Notes under the pieces: model-generated
The model's input: the letters and a program-made list of their open reading frames with translations, nothing else
Databases searched by the model: none
Told to the model about the DNA's origin: nothing
Shown: positions 13,117-28,100 of the stretch, in pieces
How positions within the stretch are numbered: position 1 is the stretch's first letter
How the letters are laid out: each line of letters starts with the position of its first letter
NCBI RefSeq assembly: GCF_023101765.2
Contig: NC_064228.1
Location: 5,200,501-5,264,500, forward strand
DNA length: 64,000 nucleotides
Direction: 5' to 3'
DNA from: Spodoptera frugiperda
Lineage: Eukaryota > Arthropoda > Insecta > Lepidoptera > Noctuidae
Position numbers and translations under genes: made by a program

Positions 13117-16100
13117 GTGAGTCAGATTTTATATTTAATTTTTTTTTTATATTTGATGGATCGACTTTTGGCCACCATCTCGCCTGGTGGTAAGCGATGA
13201 TGCGGCCTACGATGAAGCACACAACGTCTGCCCATAAGCAACCTAGTCACTCTGGCCTTGAAGGTTATACCCATCAGACAATATTTTTTAGACATAATAC
13301 TCCAAAAGAGAAGTATGAATATAATATGTTAAACTAGCAAACCCGGCGAACTCCGTTTCGCCACCAATGATTTTCCCTGTTTTCCTGCTTTTCTTTTGGA
13401 TTTTCTTTGCTATAAACCTCCCCGGATCCCGAGACCTTTCCAATGAATGCGAAAACGTGAAAATCGGTGCGTGGAAGTCTGGAAATGTGCCCGGTATATA
13501 GTAATAGGCTCACACCCTATTATAAGAGACTTACAGCTTACATTGTGAACTCTGCCTACCCCATTGGGGATAGAAGGCATGTCGATACATAATTAAATAC
13601 TAAGAGAAAGAAAAGGCAGATTTCTGTTCGTTTTAACTCACCCACAATTTGACAAACAAAATACATATACAATGTTCGTTTTAACTCACCCACAATTTGA
13701 CAAACATAATATATACCTACTGAAGGAAAAACGCAATGCAGCTCAATTTAAGTTAAATACAAACACGCAAATCTGTTCCAAAGTTTATCCATCATGTCAG
13801 AGTAACATGATTAACGGTGCCCGCGGCAGTAAACATTGTCAAACTGTCGATAACTGCTAGTGATGTGCTCACGATGACATTATCGATAAAACTGTGTCGA
13901 TAAACTTCCTAAATGGTGGCCATTAGGGGCTGGAATTTAAGCTGGTGTTGGATATTCCGTTACATTGATTTTTTCGGCAGTTGATTCAGAATATTGGTCT
14001 GATTTCGTTGATCCAGTAATTTTATACGTGTCTGTCAAGCATGAATTACTTGGATTTAATTTCCGAGTAGAATAAATAAGCAATAATTGAATTTTCGACA
14101 TCAAAAATGTCTTTAACCCTTTAACCAGTTAAATATTAATTACCGTGCTCCTAGCATGCAGCTACAAAACGATTTGTGTAAAAAAAATATCTACACTAAA
14201 TAAGGAAGAGCAATCGTGTAAATAAAAATCATGAATGTTCTCTGTCGCAGCAATACGACATGTGCGGCAGGGAAAAATATGTGTCACATATATGCGACAC
14301 AGGCAGTTAACTCCCATATTTAAAAATACACCCAGCCTATTCAAAGTTATGGTAAATATCTCGCCAAATAAAAGAGAGTGACAGAGAGACACAAAATGTT
14401 CCAAGTTCTAGAAATCTCTTCGTCTGCCGTAAGTACCCTTTCTATCCCTGCTTACCTCTTAATAAAGCTGAAGTACAATATTACGTTGGCTCTATCTTTG
14501 ATAAGCGGCTTACCCGGATAAACTGTCAGTATTAAACCTCAAGATTATAACTGTGACGGGTATATGATGCTTTGGTCTGTCAGCGATGATATTATGTCAT
14601 TATTTAGGTACATACCTACGAAAAGAGGTGCATACATGTGGACGCGGATTCAAAACCTACCAACGGCAAAGTACCATTGTGATTTTTTCCAAGTTTTATG
14701 TACTTCCTAATATTATTTAGACACCACTGACAAACGGTAAAGGTAAATATCGTGATGAAATCTGGGCTTATCTTACTAATATTATAAATGCGAAAATTGT
14801 GAGTTTTATGTTTGCGTGTATGTTTGTTACTCAATCACGTCAAAATGGCTGAAGGGATCGTGAGGAACTGTGGAACAGGGAAAGATTATGGTCTTGAATA
14901 ACTCATAGAACCCTTTTTATCCCACGCGATCGCGGGCGAAGTCACTGGCAGAAGCTATTGATTTGTAATTATAAGTTTGAAATTACTAAACCGCATTAAG
15001 CAAGCGTTGTAATTAATGCTCAAACCTTTCCTGTGCGAGAAGAAACCTTCGGTCAGCAGTGGCCACTTATAGGCTGTTTTTCCATTCCATTTAATTCCAT
15101 TTATTTATTTATGTAATTGTAACCACTCCAGCGCGGTTTCATCCACTATTTGACTCGCTATTTATCGTAGAGTGATGTTTTATAGTCCATAAACCTTCAT
15201 CGATAAATGGAATAGACAGTAAAACACAAAAATATGTTTGTGTTATATGACACAAACATATCTTTTCAATTCGAACTAGTGGTTCTGAAGGTTGCACTTA
15301 TTCAACATTTTTTTTATAAACAAAACAACGTCACGCTTTTTATCGCCGAATGGGTAGGCAGAGGTGCACATAACTGTACGTAATGCCACTGTACAATGTA
15401 CACCCACTTTGGTGTTATAAGTACCTTATAATAGGAGGCGAGCCTATTGCCATATACCGGGCAGAATTCTGGAATGGATAGAGAGTAGTTCTGTCTCCCC
15501 TTTAAATAAACAATAGCCAAGAAGTTATTGTATTGTTAACTTCAAAACCAATAGAAATTAATTTATACACTCTCTCAATATTTCTATATAAATTTCAGAC
15601 TTATTACACAAAAGATAGGGTTCCAATTCAAGTTTTGACTTAATTCAGTTCTTAATTAAAATTCTTAAAGGACTCAAGTTGGTAATTAATGGTTATTTAT
15701 TCATTATTATGTCCAACTTCATTATTTGATTTCTTAATGTTATTCAGCCTTGGGAGTTAGTGCTCATTTTTATTATTCAACTTTTCTTATAAAGTAATTT
15801 ATCATTTTGTTACAATATAATGAAGGTTTTTGTCTCAGAAAATACTTTTAATTACTCTATTCTTAAACACTAGATTGGACCTAAGTTTTTTTAAATCTAT
15901 TTTTATTGAATTAAAATAAGAGAAAGTTAATTGCTAATTAAATTGGCATTCTATTGTCTCTGCCTACCCCCATGGGACACACAGAGGTTATGTATGTATG
16001 TATGTATGTTAATTCTTAATTCACTAGCTAAATCTTTTAGAAATGAGAGCAGACATACAATAATACAATATCACATCACACTACTATAATTAATGTGAAA

Positions 16101-19100
16101 GTTTGTTTGTTTGGGTGTTTCTATACTTTGAAAGCAAAAAAAGCATCGGTTAGGCCACTGACCGATGTGGCGGTTAACGTGTTATCCAACCAACCAACTA
16201 CACAACCAAAAGAAAAATAACAGCAAATACAAAATTAATCACAAGAAAACTGCTAGAACAAAATTGGGATCCAATCAAGATCTCGTCAATTGTCAGATAA
16301 GGATCTCTGAACTCTCCAAGATCTTCACAAGTTGGCTTACATCACGATGGAGAGACCAATGACCTCATTCACTCGGAACACAATAGAATTAATGTGGTAA
16401 GCGAGGATAGAATAGCGTAGGTATAATAGCCCACGTAGATCCGATAGCATAGGTATTGGATGGTTATGAATTTGTATTATACTGTGACAATATATAGTGT
16501 TATATTGTATCACACATCAACAGCTTATAAGTGGCCACTACTGACCAAAGGCTTCTACTCACACGGAGAAGATTTGAGTATTAATCACCACGCTTGCTCA
16601 ATGCGGGTTGACGATTTCAAACCTGTAATTAGAAATTATAAGCCCAGGTTTCCTCACGATGTTTTCCTTCACCCTTTGTCAGTGGTGTCTAAATGATCTT
16701 TGAAAGTACACATGATTACAACTGTTTATGTCTGAGGATTAGTATATGAAATAAATATTGAATTCCTTATTTTTTTAAATAAAACGTGTTCTTTACCATC
16801 ACTTGTTTGCGGCGTCCAGGAGCATTCCGTTTACACCCTGTATTATCAGTTTTTTAGGTAAGTGCTCTATAAATCTTGAACGTAACTAAAACTCGCGAAT
16901 CGCGCGGCAGTAGCCGCTGCCTGCCTAACTATGAGTACCCAACCACTCATAGCCAATGAGTTGCTGGCATTTATTCAGCATGCCATCGACACGATGGATG
17001 AGGTTAGCATCTTGCAAATCTGCAAATCTAACTTCAAGGAGGAAGACATAAGTGTTGCTATTCGAATGTCTTGGAAAGCTGGACGAGATGCCAGCTCGCC
17101 GAAGAGACGGAACGGAAAAAAGTGTGCAAGACATTATCACCTTGCTGAAGGTGACAGATCCTGACGACGTGCCTGCATTCGTGGCAAAGGACTTGCACAA
17201 GCTGCCCCCTGTCACCTTTGATCACGTCGACGTTACCAGGCTGCTCAAGGACATCATATCCTTGAAGACAAGCAAAGTCAAAGTCAAAGTCAAAGCATTT
17301 ATTTCAATTAATCCTAAATTAGGCACTTTTGAAACGTCAAATTGAATTGTCCGTCAGTCTGTCTGTCAGTGAAGCTAGGCGCTCGTTCCAAAGTGTTGCT
17401 TCGAATGGAGAAGAACGAGCAAGAAACTCCATCGTTACTCTTTTCAAAAAATGTTTTTTACAATATCTCTGATACATTATTTGATCATTTACCTATTGTC
17501 TATATATGTAGGAACAATGTAACGACAATACGACGTCAGAACTATGGGACAATAAAACCAATTTGTAAAGAATATAAATTAAAAAAGCGGGTTGTTTCAA
17601 ACATAGTGCCCACATATGTACACTTACAATTTTGAAATAATGCTTCTATACAAATAAAAAATTATCTTTAATTTAATTTTTCAAATAAAAAAATAATAAA
17701 TAACTGCTTGATGCCACAGGATCCCTAGACTACATTGGAATAAATTACTACTTTAATTTAACGTGTAACTAGTGATCGTATTAGAGCATTGTCTAGTGTG
17801 AGCGAGTGTCCAGTGGAGCCGGACCAACATGCTGCCACACATTTTTATCTTCAATATAATCTGACAGTTTATAATATGCCTGTTTACACAGTTCACGCTT
17901 TATACAAGATTTAAATTTTTTCTCGTTCAGATTCAGTATGGTGGTTGGTAGTTTATTGTAACACTTAACACAAAATCCCATGAAGGATTTCTGCACTTTG
18001 GACAATCGGAATTGCGGTATAGCTAACTTATTTTTACCTCTCGTATTAAAATTGTGTTTGTCGCTTCTTTTTTCAAACAATTGTTGATTTTTTCTCACGT
18101 ACATAATATTTTCGTAAATGAATTGAGAAGGCACTGTAAGAATGTTTATAGTTTTAAATAGTTCTCTCAAAGATTCGCGACGGGGCAAGTTATATATTGC
18201 TCGAATAGCTCGCTTTTGCAAAATAAAAATTGATTCTACATCCGCAGCTCGCCCCCACAGCAAAATGCCGTAAGACATTATGCTGTGAAAATAACTAAAA
18301 TAAACAAGCCTTGCCGTACCTACGTCCGTTAGCTGCCTAATCTGTCTAACTGCATAAGCAGCCGAGCTTAGTCTCCCCGAAAGTGCTTTTATATGGGGCC
18401 CCCATTGCAATCTGTCATCTAATGTGATACCCAAAAATACAGTCTCCTTAACAAATTCCAACTTTTGTCCGTTCAAAGCAACATAACATTCGTTATTTTG
18501 TACGTTTGGCAAGCAAAATTTAACACATTTGGTTTTTCTCTCATTAAGCGCCAAGTTATTAATAGTAAACCACTCATAGACTCGAAGAATGGAGCTGTTC
18601 ACGTCGTCAAAATTATTCGTACGTCGACCTATTTTAAAAATCAGTGATGTATCATCTGCAAACAGAACCATTTTTGGTTCATTTTCGAATATGAGTGGCA
18701 AATCGTTTATGTACACTAAAAAGAGGAAAGGACCCAATATTGAACCTTGAGGAACGCCCATTTTTATCTCAGACCCTTGTGAATTAACACCGTTAATATG
18801 AACTTTTAGCTGCCTATCTCCTAGATATGATTTCAATAGACGGAGCGCAGTGTTTCTAATCCCGTAATGATTTAATTTCAGCAAAAGTGTCTCGTGGTCA
18901 ACGCAATCAAATGCTTTTGAGAGGTCACAAAAAACACCTATGGCATCCTGTGCTTCCTCCCAGGCACCAAATATTTCTTTCATTAAAGTAACACCGGCGT
19001 CAGTTGTACAACGACCTTTAGTGAAACCATACTGCTGATGGTGGAAGATGGAGTTTTTATTAAAATGATGAAGCATCTGAGACAGTATCAACTTTTCAAA

Positions 19101-22100
19101 CACTTTGCTAAGGACCGGCAAAATAGATACAGGCCTATAATTATTAGGTTCTGTGGTTTCACCGCTTTTAAATAGTGGGATAACCTTGCTATATTTCATA
19201 AGGTCAGGAAAAACACCGTCATCTATACTTTTATTAAAAATCATAGCCAGATAGGGCGCTATAGTTTGAATAATTGTTTTGCAGACTTTCACTGATAGTC
19301 CCCAAAGATCTTCAGTTGATTTTATTTTAATTTCTTTAAAGACCTTTACGATCTCTAGAGGATTCGTATATTGAAAAATAAAGTCATGTTGACATGATTT
19401 TACATTTTTTTTAAGCAAACTAGCTGAGAGTGTAGCTGAAGAATTTAAATCTCTAGTTATTTTAATAGGAATATTAGTAAAAAAATTTTCAAACTCCTGT
19501 GCTACATCACATTTTGAAGAAATTTGTCCAATTTCAGATCTTAATTTAATTTCTGAATTATGTATTTTTTTCCTACCAGTCTCATTTTGTATAATTTTCC
19601 AAGTTGTCTTTATTTTGTCATCAGCTGATTTTATTTTATTGCTGATATAAAGACGTTTTGCGGCTTTGCACACTAATCTAAAAGTCTTTGAGTACGATGT
19701 TACATATTGTTGAAAATGGGGGTCGTTATTATATGGTTTCATGCCATAAAGATCAAAAAGTTTATTTCTACTCTTTCGAATACCTACAGTAGCCCAATCG
19801 CTAAATACAAATTTGGTATGAATATCTTTATTTTTGAGTGGCAAAATATTGTTAAATTCCTTGTTTAATAGTTCAAAGAAATCGTTGTACAACTTATTCA
19901 CATTACTAATATCAAATGTTTTTATACTTAATTTACTAGCTAAAGAATTGTTTAATTTCTCCAAATTTCTAAATGTAGTTTGTCTAAATCTTATTTGAGT
20001 TTTTAGCAAAGGTAAATAAGAGCTATACGCAACCATCAGTCCACAGTGGTCGGATGGCAAGCTATTTATAATATGTTTTTCTTTGTAATCACAATTACAA
20101 AAAACATTATCAATGCAGGTGGCGGTCGAGGATGTTATTCTAGTTGGTTCTAAAAAAACATTTTTTAAATTAAATGATCCAAACAAATTTAACAATTCCA
20201 TACTGCTTGTACTATTTTCTAATAAATTAATATTGAAATCGCCACAAACAATTATTGACTTGTGACTAGTAGAAACCTTTCTTAAAACATCCTCCATGAC
20301 AGAATCAAATAAAGGAAGATTCTGATAATTAGGTGGTCTATAAACACAAACTACAACATGTCTATCCAGCTCAACACAGGACAACTCAATGGTGTGTTCA
20401 ACTGACAGTGCTACAATGTCTTTCCTTTCTTTAGATTTAATACTATTTTTAACTAATATTAAGGACCCACCATGTAATATTTGTTTTCTACTGAAATTGC
20501 TAATTACATTGTAGTTTTCTAGATTTAAAGATGTTAGTTGGTCCTCCTTTAACCAATGCTCTGATAGACAAATTAAATCAAACTTAGTTTTTTCTAAAAA
20601 CAGCTCTAATTCTAAGATTTTTGAGGAACAGCCTTGAATGTTAATATAAAATAATTTAAGGTTGTGCTGCTCCTGTGTATAATTATTTTGAGATAGTTTT
20701 ATACTGCCAGAATTTACCTTATCATTCATATGATTTATAAAGGTACCTTCTGTTGTCTTACAATCTAGTTTAAACCTAGTGTCTCTGTGCTGTTAGACAC
20801 TCTAGACAGCACAGATTTGTCACTACAACTACTATCTGTTATATTAGTTATAACAGTGTTAATATTATTTGCTATAAGTATAGCAATTTTCTGTCTACAT
20901 TTTTTTGAAAGATGTATACCTTTCTTGTTAAATATGAGATTACTAATAAATTTATTAGTATCAAAAAATAAAAGTCTGTCATTTTGACATGTCATTTTGT
21001 GTAGTATGTTATTGAGTACACCTATGTACTTATTCTTTGAAGAAGAAAGTGTAGAATATGGGAAAGCACACACAATTATTTTCCCACTATTTGATTTTAA
21101 TAAGGTGTCCACACCATTCACAACATCCCCCCTTGTTAATCCTAAACTGTTGCCCACCATTAAAACTAAAACTGATTTTTCATCCAAGTCAGTATGAGTT
21201 ATTTGTTTTATAATTTTGTTATAACTCATATTGTGGTAACTATTGTTTATATAACTATGATCAAGATGATCATACATCATTTGGCCAAGTCCGGAACCTA
21301 GCTCATCACTATAAACATATGTTTTATAGTTATGTTTACTATTTAACTGACTTTTAATTGATTTTATTAGAGTTGGTCCCGGTGTTATTGAAGTCTCAGG
21401 AGGCTGAGGTTGGTTCACACAACTGCATTGTAGGTCATTTGCCAATGACTCATACCTCTCTGCGTTGTACTTCACCATATCCTGGCCTATCCTCAGCCTG
21501 GCTGAGGTACAATCCAAGCTGATGTCTTCAGAGAATACAATTGGAGAACTCCGTGCGGAATTTATGGCGTTACGCAACACTGTTGCCGTAAGTGGGTCAC
21601 CGAAACTGTGCACCGACGCAAACATATGCCGCGGTGCAGCTAATGCATCGGTCAGCAGTTTGGAGTCGGCGAAGGCGCAGGCATCGCCACGTGCGCAGTG
21701 AGTCACTCCGCCGAACGGCTAGCGCCTCCGGCGCAGGCTACGACACGTGTGAGTACGTCGACCCCCAAACGTGCTTACGCTGACATCGCTGCAAAGGGGG
21801 GTAAGCAGGTTCAACAGGGAGAAAAGCCTCACACGGATCTGCATCAGGAAGGCTTTACCCTTGTCGAAAGAAAGAAGAAGAGGAAGCCTACTTGCCGCAA
21901 TCAGTGCGGTACCGCATTGACAGGACACAATTATCTGCTGCGTCCTGCTGTACCAGCGACGCTGCTCTACGTGTCCCGTCTGCATGACTCCACAAAGGTG
22001 GAGGAGATTGTGGAGTTCATCAAGATAAAGGCAAAGCTTCATCTGAAGGTCGAGCAGCTGCACTCTCAACACAGAGTGGACTTCAAGTCCTTTGTGGTCA

Positions 22101-25100
22101 GGGTGCCGACTGAACATCTGTCGACCTTCATGAAAGAGGAGTTTTGGCCGCGAGGAGTAGTCTACCGACGGTTCCGAGGTCGGCTACCGGAGACCGCGCG
22201 ACACACGACGCCGTCTCTTCGTGTGACCTAGTTATTAATTATTAAGCACAACTAAGTGTAATATTGTTTGTAATGTATGTATAGTACAGAAGAATCCGTT
22301 TATTATGACTCCGCCTATATTGACCAACCGGTTATTATAACGTAATTGCATGACGAAGTTTGGTTTTCATATAAAATTCTTTATAAAAAAGTCGGATATA
22401 ATGACTTCCCTTACAGTGACATGCCGCTTTATATGACCCATTTTTAATAAATTATGTCCGGTTATAATGACCGGCACGATTCTTTACCTTCAATAATGTT
22501 CGTTAATTCCCGACGACGTTCGGCACGTGCCTAGTTTTTGTTTTGAATCTCAGTGAGTAAGAAACAAAAGCAGACAAAAATTACAGATTACTTGCAATAA
22601 AAAATACACTTGTATGTGTTATTATAATAATCTGCTGATTACGTGCAATTTTGATTTTGATTTAATATGGTCTTACACATATGCAAATATACTATGTTTC
22701 TGTATTAAAATACTTAATACATACATATTTACATAAAAAAGATTTTCATTTATACATAACGCTTTGTATGACGTCCGCTTATTATGACGTGTTTGTCAAT
22801 TCCTTTCGATGTCATTATAAACGGACTCTACTGTATTTATAAATTTTAATGTATTAGTTTATAGTATTTTATATGGGCCTATGAAGCCTGAAATAAATGA
22901 ATAAATAAAAATAAAATAAAATAGGTACTTTTGAGCTGAATAAAAGTTACTATGGCGCCAAGTTCCAAATCTTAGTCCGTTCATAGTTATTCTTTATTAA
23001 ACATGGTAGTTTTGGTAGTTTTATCAGTAGCCAAATAATGCTATTTTTGCGTCATTGCATTTGTGCTTTATACGCGCAGTGTCGATTCTAGGAAACTTAG
23101 GGATCAAAAAGCACTTTAATAATCCTTATTACAAGTCGAAGTCAATTATACCAACAGCCTATAGGCTAATTATTATTTTATCGGCTTACCCACGTAATGG
23201 TTTGACAAGGAACTCGACTAGTTTCAAGCCATGCTAGAGGCTCATATTCGTGAGCAGCATTGTCAGCGATTGTCGCGCTGCTACTGAAATGCATGGCTTG
23301 AAACTAGTCGAGTTCCTCATCAAACAATTACGTGAGTAAGCTGATAACATAATAATAAAATTAATTTAGTAAGTCTCACGAAAGTTACAATAAAATTATA
23401 GCCTATAGGCTGTTGATGATGGTGATATATTGACTCCCCGACAAACATACACATTTAAATTAAATAAAGCGTTATTTTAGACTTGATTTGTACAGAGTGA
23501 TAGTCTTGTGACAGTGAACACTGGACACTCGTTATCGTGAGATATTTCCTTTGTGCCCGGTTTCAAAGGCAATCGTGTTTCCGATATACAATTAGTGTAG
23601 TATAGATCTCTCTACCTGGGATACTCTAGGTAAAATGATAGATAGGTAGATAGAGGAACAAGGCGTAGGGGCCTCATTTAAATGTACCTATTGCGACACG
23701 TGACAAGTAACAGATGACAAGAGACGAACATAGATGATCGACTAGCAAATTAACGGATGGCGTTTTAAATCCTATATCGCATATATATGAAGTTGACATG
23801 CGAATAAACGTGGATAGAAAATCCCAACGAAATACAGTTGGGCAGAAAAAAAACACGCAAGGTGTTCGTGTTTTTTCTTATAGAATTGTTTTTGTGGTTG
23901 TGACTAATCTCTGAAACGACAACGACCGATTTTGACGGGAATTTTATTGGCAGGTTTAGTTTAGTCATTCAATCTACTACTAGCTACTAAAAAACTCACA
24001 CTAATGACGATCTCTAAACCCATTCTCTATCCGGTTTACCGGGGCTCCAACTAAAAAAGCACGAGTAGGAACGGGATTGTATTTAGTTAGTAAGAGTCTG
24101 ACACTCTTCGCCTCGCCCAAGGCGGGAGAAGTCGGTTTTCCCCGCTTAAAAAAACCTATTCTCTAGAATCTACCGATGACATTTAACAATACATTTAATG
24201 AACCCTACGTTTATAAATACGCTTGATGAAACCTAAAGTGATTCAGTCCGGGACTTGGCAGCTAGCGACTAGACAGTGTCTTGTCAAATATTATGGCTAT
24301 TTTTATTCAGTAGCTGACTGAGATCTGCCGGAAATCTGTGACTATGGACTTGTAGTATGGGTTTTGTCGTGGGATTGGTTTATGAGTAAAATAAGATATT
24401 GTTGGAATGGAAATTGACAGGCTGTTGTTAACTGGCTTAAAAAAAAGTTGGTTTCAGTTTGACTTGTATGTATGTAATATGTACGTTTGTGCGCGATTAT
24501 GTAGCGTTTGGCTGAACCGATTTTTATGCGGTTTTCAACATAGAATTTTTCAAACTGAAGAGAAGGTTTTATTTATATTACCCGAGTGAAAAATGGAGAT
24601 GGTAACTTTAACTTTTAAAGGTGGTTCCCTTTTATTAAGAAAAGTTGTTTTGCCTGCTAATTAAAATGTGTCTTTTTTGTTGATACCTTTATCGTGGACA
24701 CGATTATAAACATAAAACTTCACAAACACGGTATCCACACACTGACCTGCACAATTTGTGTATCACACAAAAAGTTTATTTGATATGAAATTTCAGGTTA
24801 AAAATTATTTCAAATTTTTTTTTCTGATGGGTATTTATAGTTAAAAACTTTGTGAACGGATTGTAAAGCTTTGCACATAATTTAAACTTACGAACGAACT
24901 TCTTTACTGCAAAGAGGTACTTGGGAAAAAAAATAGTATTGATTAATCAAATCTTTTAAACCCTAATCATGAAGCAAGTATAAAGAGGTACCATAATGTG
25001 ATTGTGCACTGTGGCACAAAAATCGGCCCTGCCTAATGGTATTATAAGTAAAAAAGTGTAGTTATCTTATAAGCGCTCAGAAAGTGCCACATGTGGACAA

Positions 25101-28100
25101 TTTGCAACGTTTTTGTAATATGGGATCGCTAGATGGAAAATAGAGAGGGGTGTGATTTGTAACGTCCCGCGCTCCTATCAAGACTTGATGACACTTAGTG
25201 TCATGCATTATGTTAAAGGGAAAACCAGTTATGACATCTGCTCTTTGTACCTATTCATTACTTTAGAACCCTAACTAACGTAACCTAAACCAAATAGTAA
25301 AACCTTATCTCGTATAAACAATTTCTAAAATGACTTTTGTCTAGCAAAAATGTAAATTCAAGGTTGTAGCTGAAGTTGGTAGAGTGCATATTAAGTAGAT
25401 ACAACACCAGTACGTACGTACATTGCAGTAGCGTTGTGCCATTTACGTCATTACATTGCGGGCAGCTAACGATATGAAGAACAAAAATTCATACAGATAT
25501 AGTATTTTATGAACACATGAACAAGTACATTTTATTTATCCTTGAAGGGACAGGTAGAGGTGCACCTATTAATGTGATATCTAGTTTTCACCAGCAGATG
25601 TGCTATGTAGCTATGCTACGAAAATGTAATAGCTAAGCTGTGAAACCGTTGTGTGTGACCGTTTCCACTGATACTAAGCTATGTAGCTGTAGGAGTAAGA
25701 TGCGTAGCTCGAGTATGCAATTTATTGATAGTAGGGAAGCTATCCATAGCACACATCTATAACACACATCCATAATTGACACAAATCATTTCATCATAAA
25801 TAAAACATAGCTAAGTCCGTTTCCACCAATGCTACGCTATGTGTACCAATGAAATGACCGTTGGAAGCCCAACGCATCCACAGCAACGTAGCATACCAGC
25901 CTTTGAATGGATTTATTTTTAAAAGAAAGACAGGATTACATTCAGTTAAGATTAACTAAAGCGTATAAGTCTATTGTTACAATACGTTACGACTTATGTG
26001 TGTATTCTAAGAGAAATATGTAAGATAACATCGAATACCTACAAGTAAATACACATTTAATTAGATCTGTACACAACATATTCATATGATACATATGTTT
26101 GTCTCGACATTATGTTTGTTCACGGCTTTAAATAAACAATGAAATCGGGGAACGGTAAATGTAAATCCATTTCATAAATCTGCAATTGACATAATAGTCA
26201 ACGTTTCGTTAATTTGTTGTATTTCTCATTCATTATTTGTTAAAACAACAACAACCTATAATTATCTTACATGGCAGAGGAATCAAAATATCTGAACTGT
26301 TATATCACGCTTGATTCTGGAGATGTGGACTACCTAGTGCGTTTACCGGGGCTGAAAGAGCAAGAGTAGAAACGGGATGGTTTTTATTCAGTCTGACAGA
26401 CCTGTGAGGTTTGAGGGAGTGTCGAGGCGAGAAATTGCAAAGCAATTGCATAATTTTCCGCCCTTCCAACAAAAAAAGATTACGCTTGATTATTTCCAAT
26501 GACGTATTGACATATTTTCCAATGACTTCTTTCGTCTTGGGCGAGCCTTTAGGTAGTGTCAGACTGACTAATAGCCACCTCGTACCTACTTCTGTTTTTT
26601 GAGCCGGAGCCCGTGTAACCCGCCAGGCAATTCGCGACTGTAATTGTACTGAAATGATGTCAAATTGGCGTCATTCGCGCGTCAAAAAAGTGTCTTTTAA
26701 CAAAATGGCACGAGAATATTACGAAAATAAAATGTAAAACATAAAGCGATTGCTTGACAATTAGCGTATAGGTTGAGTAACTGGCTACTGTGCTATTGTG
26801 GCTTCGATTTCCTCATGAAACAAATAATATATCTTCTTTATGTGATTCTCAAATTTTGGTTCCGGGTCTGTGTATATGAATCTGTCTTTGCAAAAGCATT
26901 TCTTTTTTATCACGGACCTGTTGGTAAGCAATCGCCGCTTCCCATGGACACCCGAAACACCAGAGGCAGAGGCAGGAGGTAATTGGGCCTCCGGTAACGT
27001 TTTTCTCTCTCTCACACATCGAAACACGGTTTTCTGTGAGGCCGTGGTATCACTCCAGTCGAGCCGGCCCAGTCGTGCCGAAGCATGACTCTCCCACACT
27101 TGAAATTCGTGCCGAAACATTCACGACACAGGAGAAATCCCTAGCTCAGGATAACTATTTCCTTTTGCATAAATAAAATAGAAATAGAACATCAAATCAA
27201 AATCCACTCAGCTACAGAAACTATCTACCAAAATACTATGTACAACTACACGTAATATTTCATTCATAAACCACTGCGCTACTAAATACTCCATGAGCTG
27301 TTGTCTATTTATAACCAAGTCTCTGGCAGCCGCGTTGTGGTCGGTAGTCGGTATAGAGTATACACAGGTGGGTCTAGTCAAAAATAAACCACAAATGGAT
27401 AGCTCAGGCTAGTGATCGTGGCAGATTATTCTGTGGTATTGGTAACTGTGCAATATAATGGTGCTTATAAAGTATGGGTATTTAGGTGATATTATTTGGT
27501 AACGCTTCCTAAATCTAGACTAGATTTAGACTAATAAATAAAATTGGATTGTTTATTTGTAATATTCAAATACTTGTAGTCACTTTTTACTACATGTACA
27601 ATGTACATATATGAATATACATACGATACATTATACAGCAAAATAATATTTTTTTACAACTTTTGTCTGTCTGTTTTCTTGTTCTCGCTAATTTCTGAAA
27701 TGGCTGAAAGACCTAACAAACCACAATAGATAGGGCCCAGTAGGGCTGATGCCCGAACCGGAGCTGCGGACTATCTAGCGGGTTTCTTGAGGCTCTGGCT
27801 CAAAAAGCTAGAGTAGAACGGTGTGATATTTAGTCAATATAAAAGTCTGGCAATCTCTCCACCCATAGGCGGGAGAAGTCATTGGATGATATACCCCCCT
27901 TAATAAAAAACGTCTCATTACCATATAATAATCAGATCACATCTCTAAATAAGTTCTATGGAACCGTAATTTCTTTGATCTTTCACGTTTTTAGGGTAGA
28001 TTTTTTATTTACCTTTGAACTACGAATTCGTCTCCATCATTTGGACAGTAATGGCGATAAAAAGTAGGTTACAAGAACGAAGGGTCGCGAAGCTCGCTAA

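Larger units (their letters stand above)
13117..16870 (+). other. RyR intron 1, proximal part: repeats only
   Basis: No gene seen. It holds fragments of interspersed repeats at about 13145-13300 and 13340-13470, the CCGGTATATAGTAATAGG family at 13470-13590, a two-copy 40-bp direct repeat near 13630 and 13675 (CGTTTTAACTCACCCACAAT), further repeats listed separately at 14640-15080 and 15335-15510, and a (TATG) run at 15993-16010. Short open frames here overlap repeats and show no protein family. Confidence 0.7.
17274..21494 (-). mobile_element. LINE (APE-RT type), 5'-truncated, inserted inside an ORF1 retroelement
   Basis: On the - strand: truncated ORF1 (esterase-like), intact ORF2, a 0.5-kb 3' UTR and a tail of TTTGAC repeats (17274-17298 on the + strand reads AAAGTC units). 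It interrupts the host frame between codons AGC (17271-17273) and CTG (21498); AGC at 21495-21497 may be a 3-bp target duplication. 5' truncation with an intact 3' end is typical of target-primed reverse transcription. The intact 978-aa ORF2 argues for a recent insertion. Confidence 0.88.

Noticed and set aside
20765..21706. A complete 313-residue protein
   Set aside because: The N-terminal 70 residues are antisense of the host retroelement; only the remainder is LINE ORF1.
26785..27120. 111-codon gene on the - strand
   Set aside because: Falls across a family F repeat; frames on both strands are open by chance.
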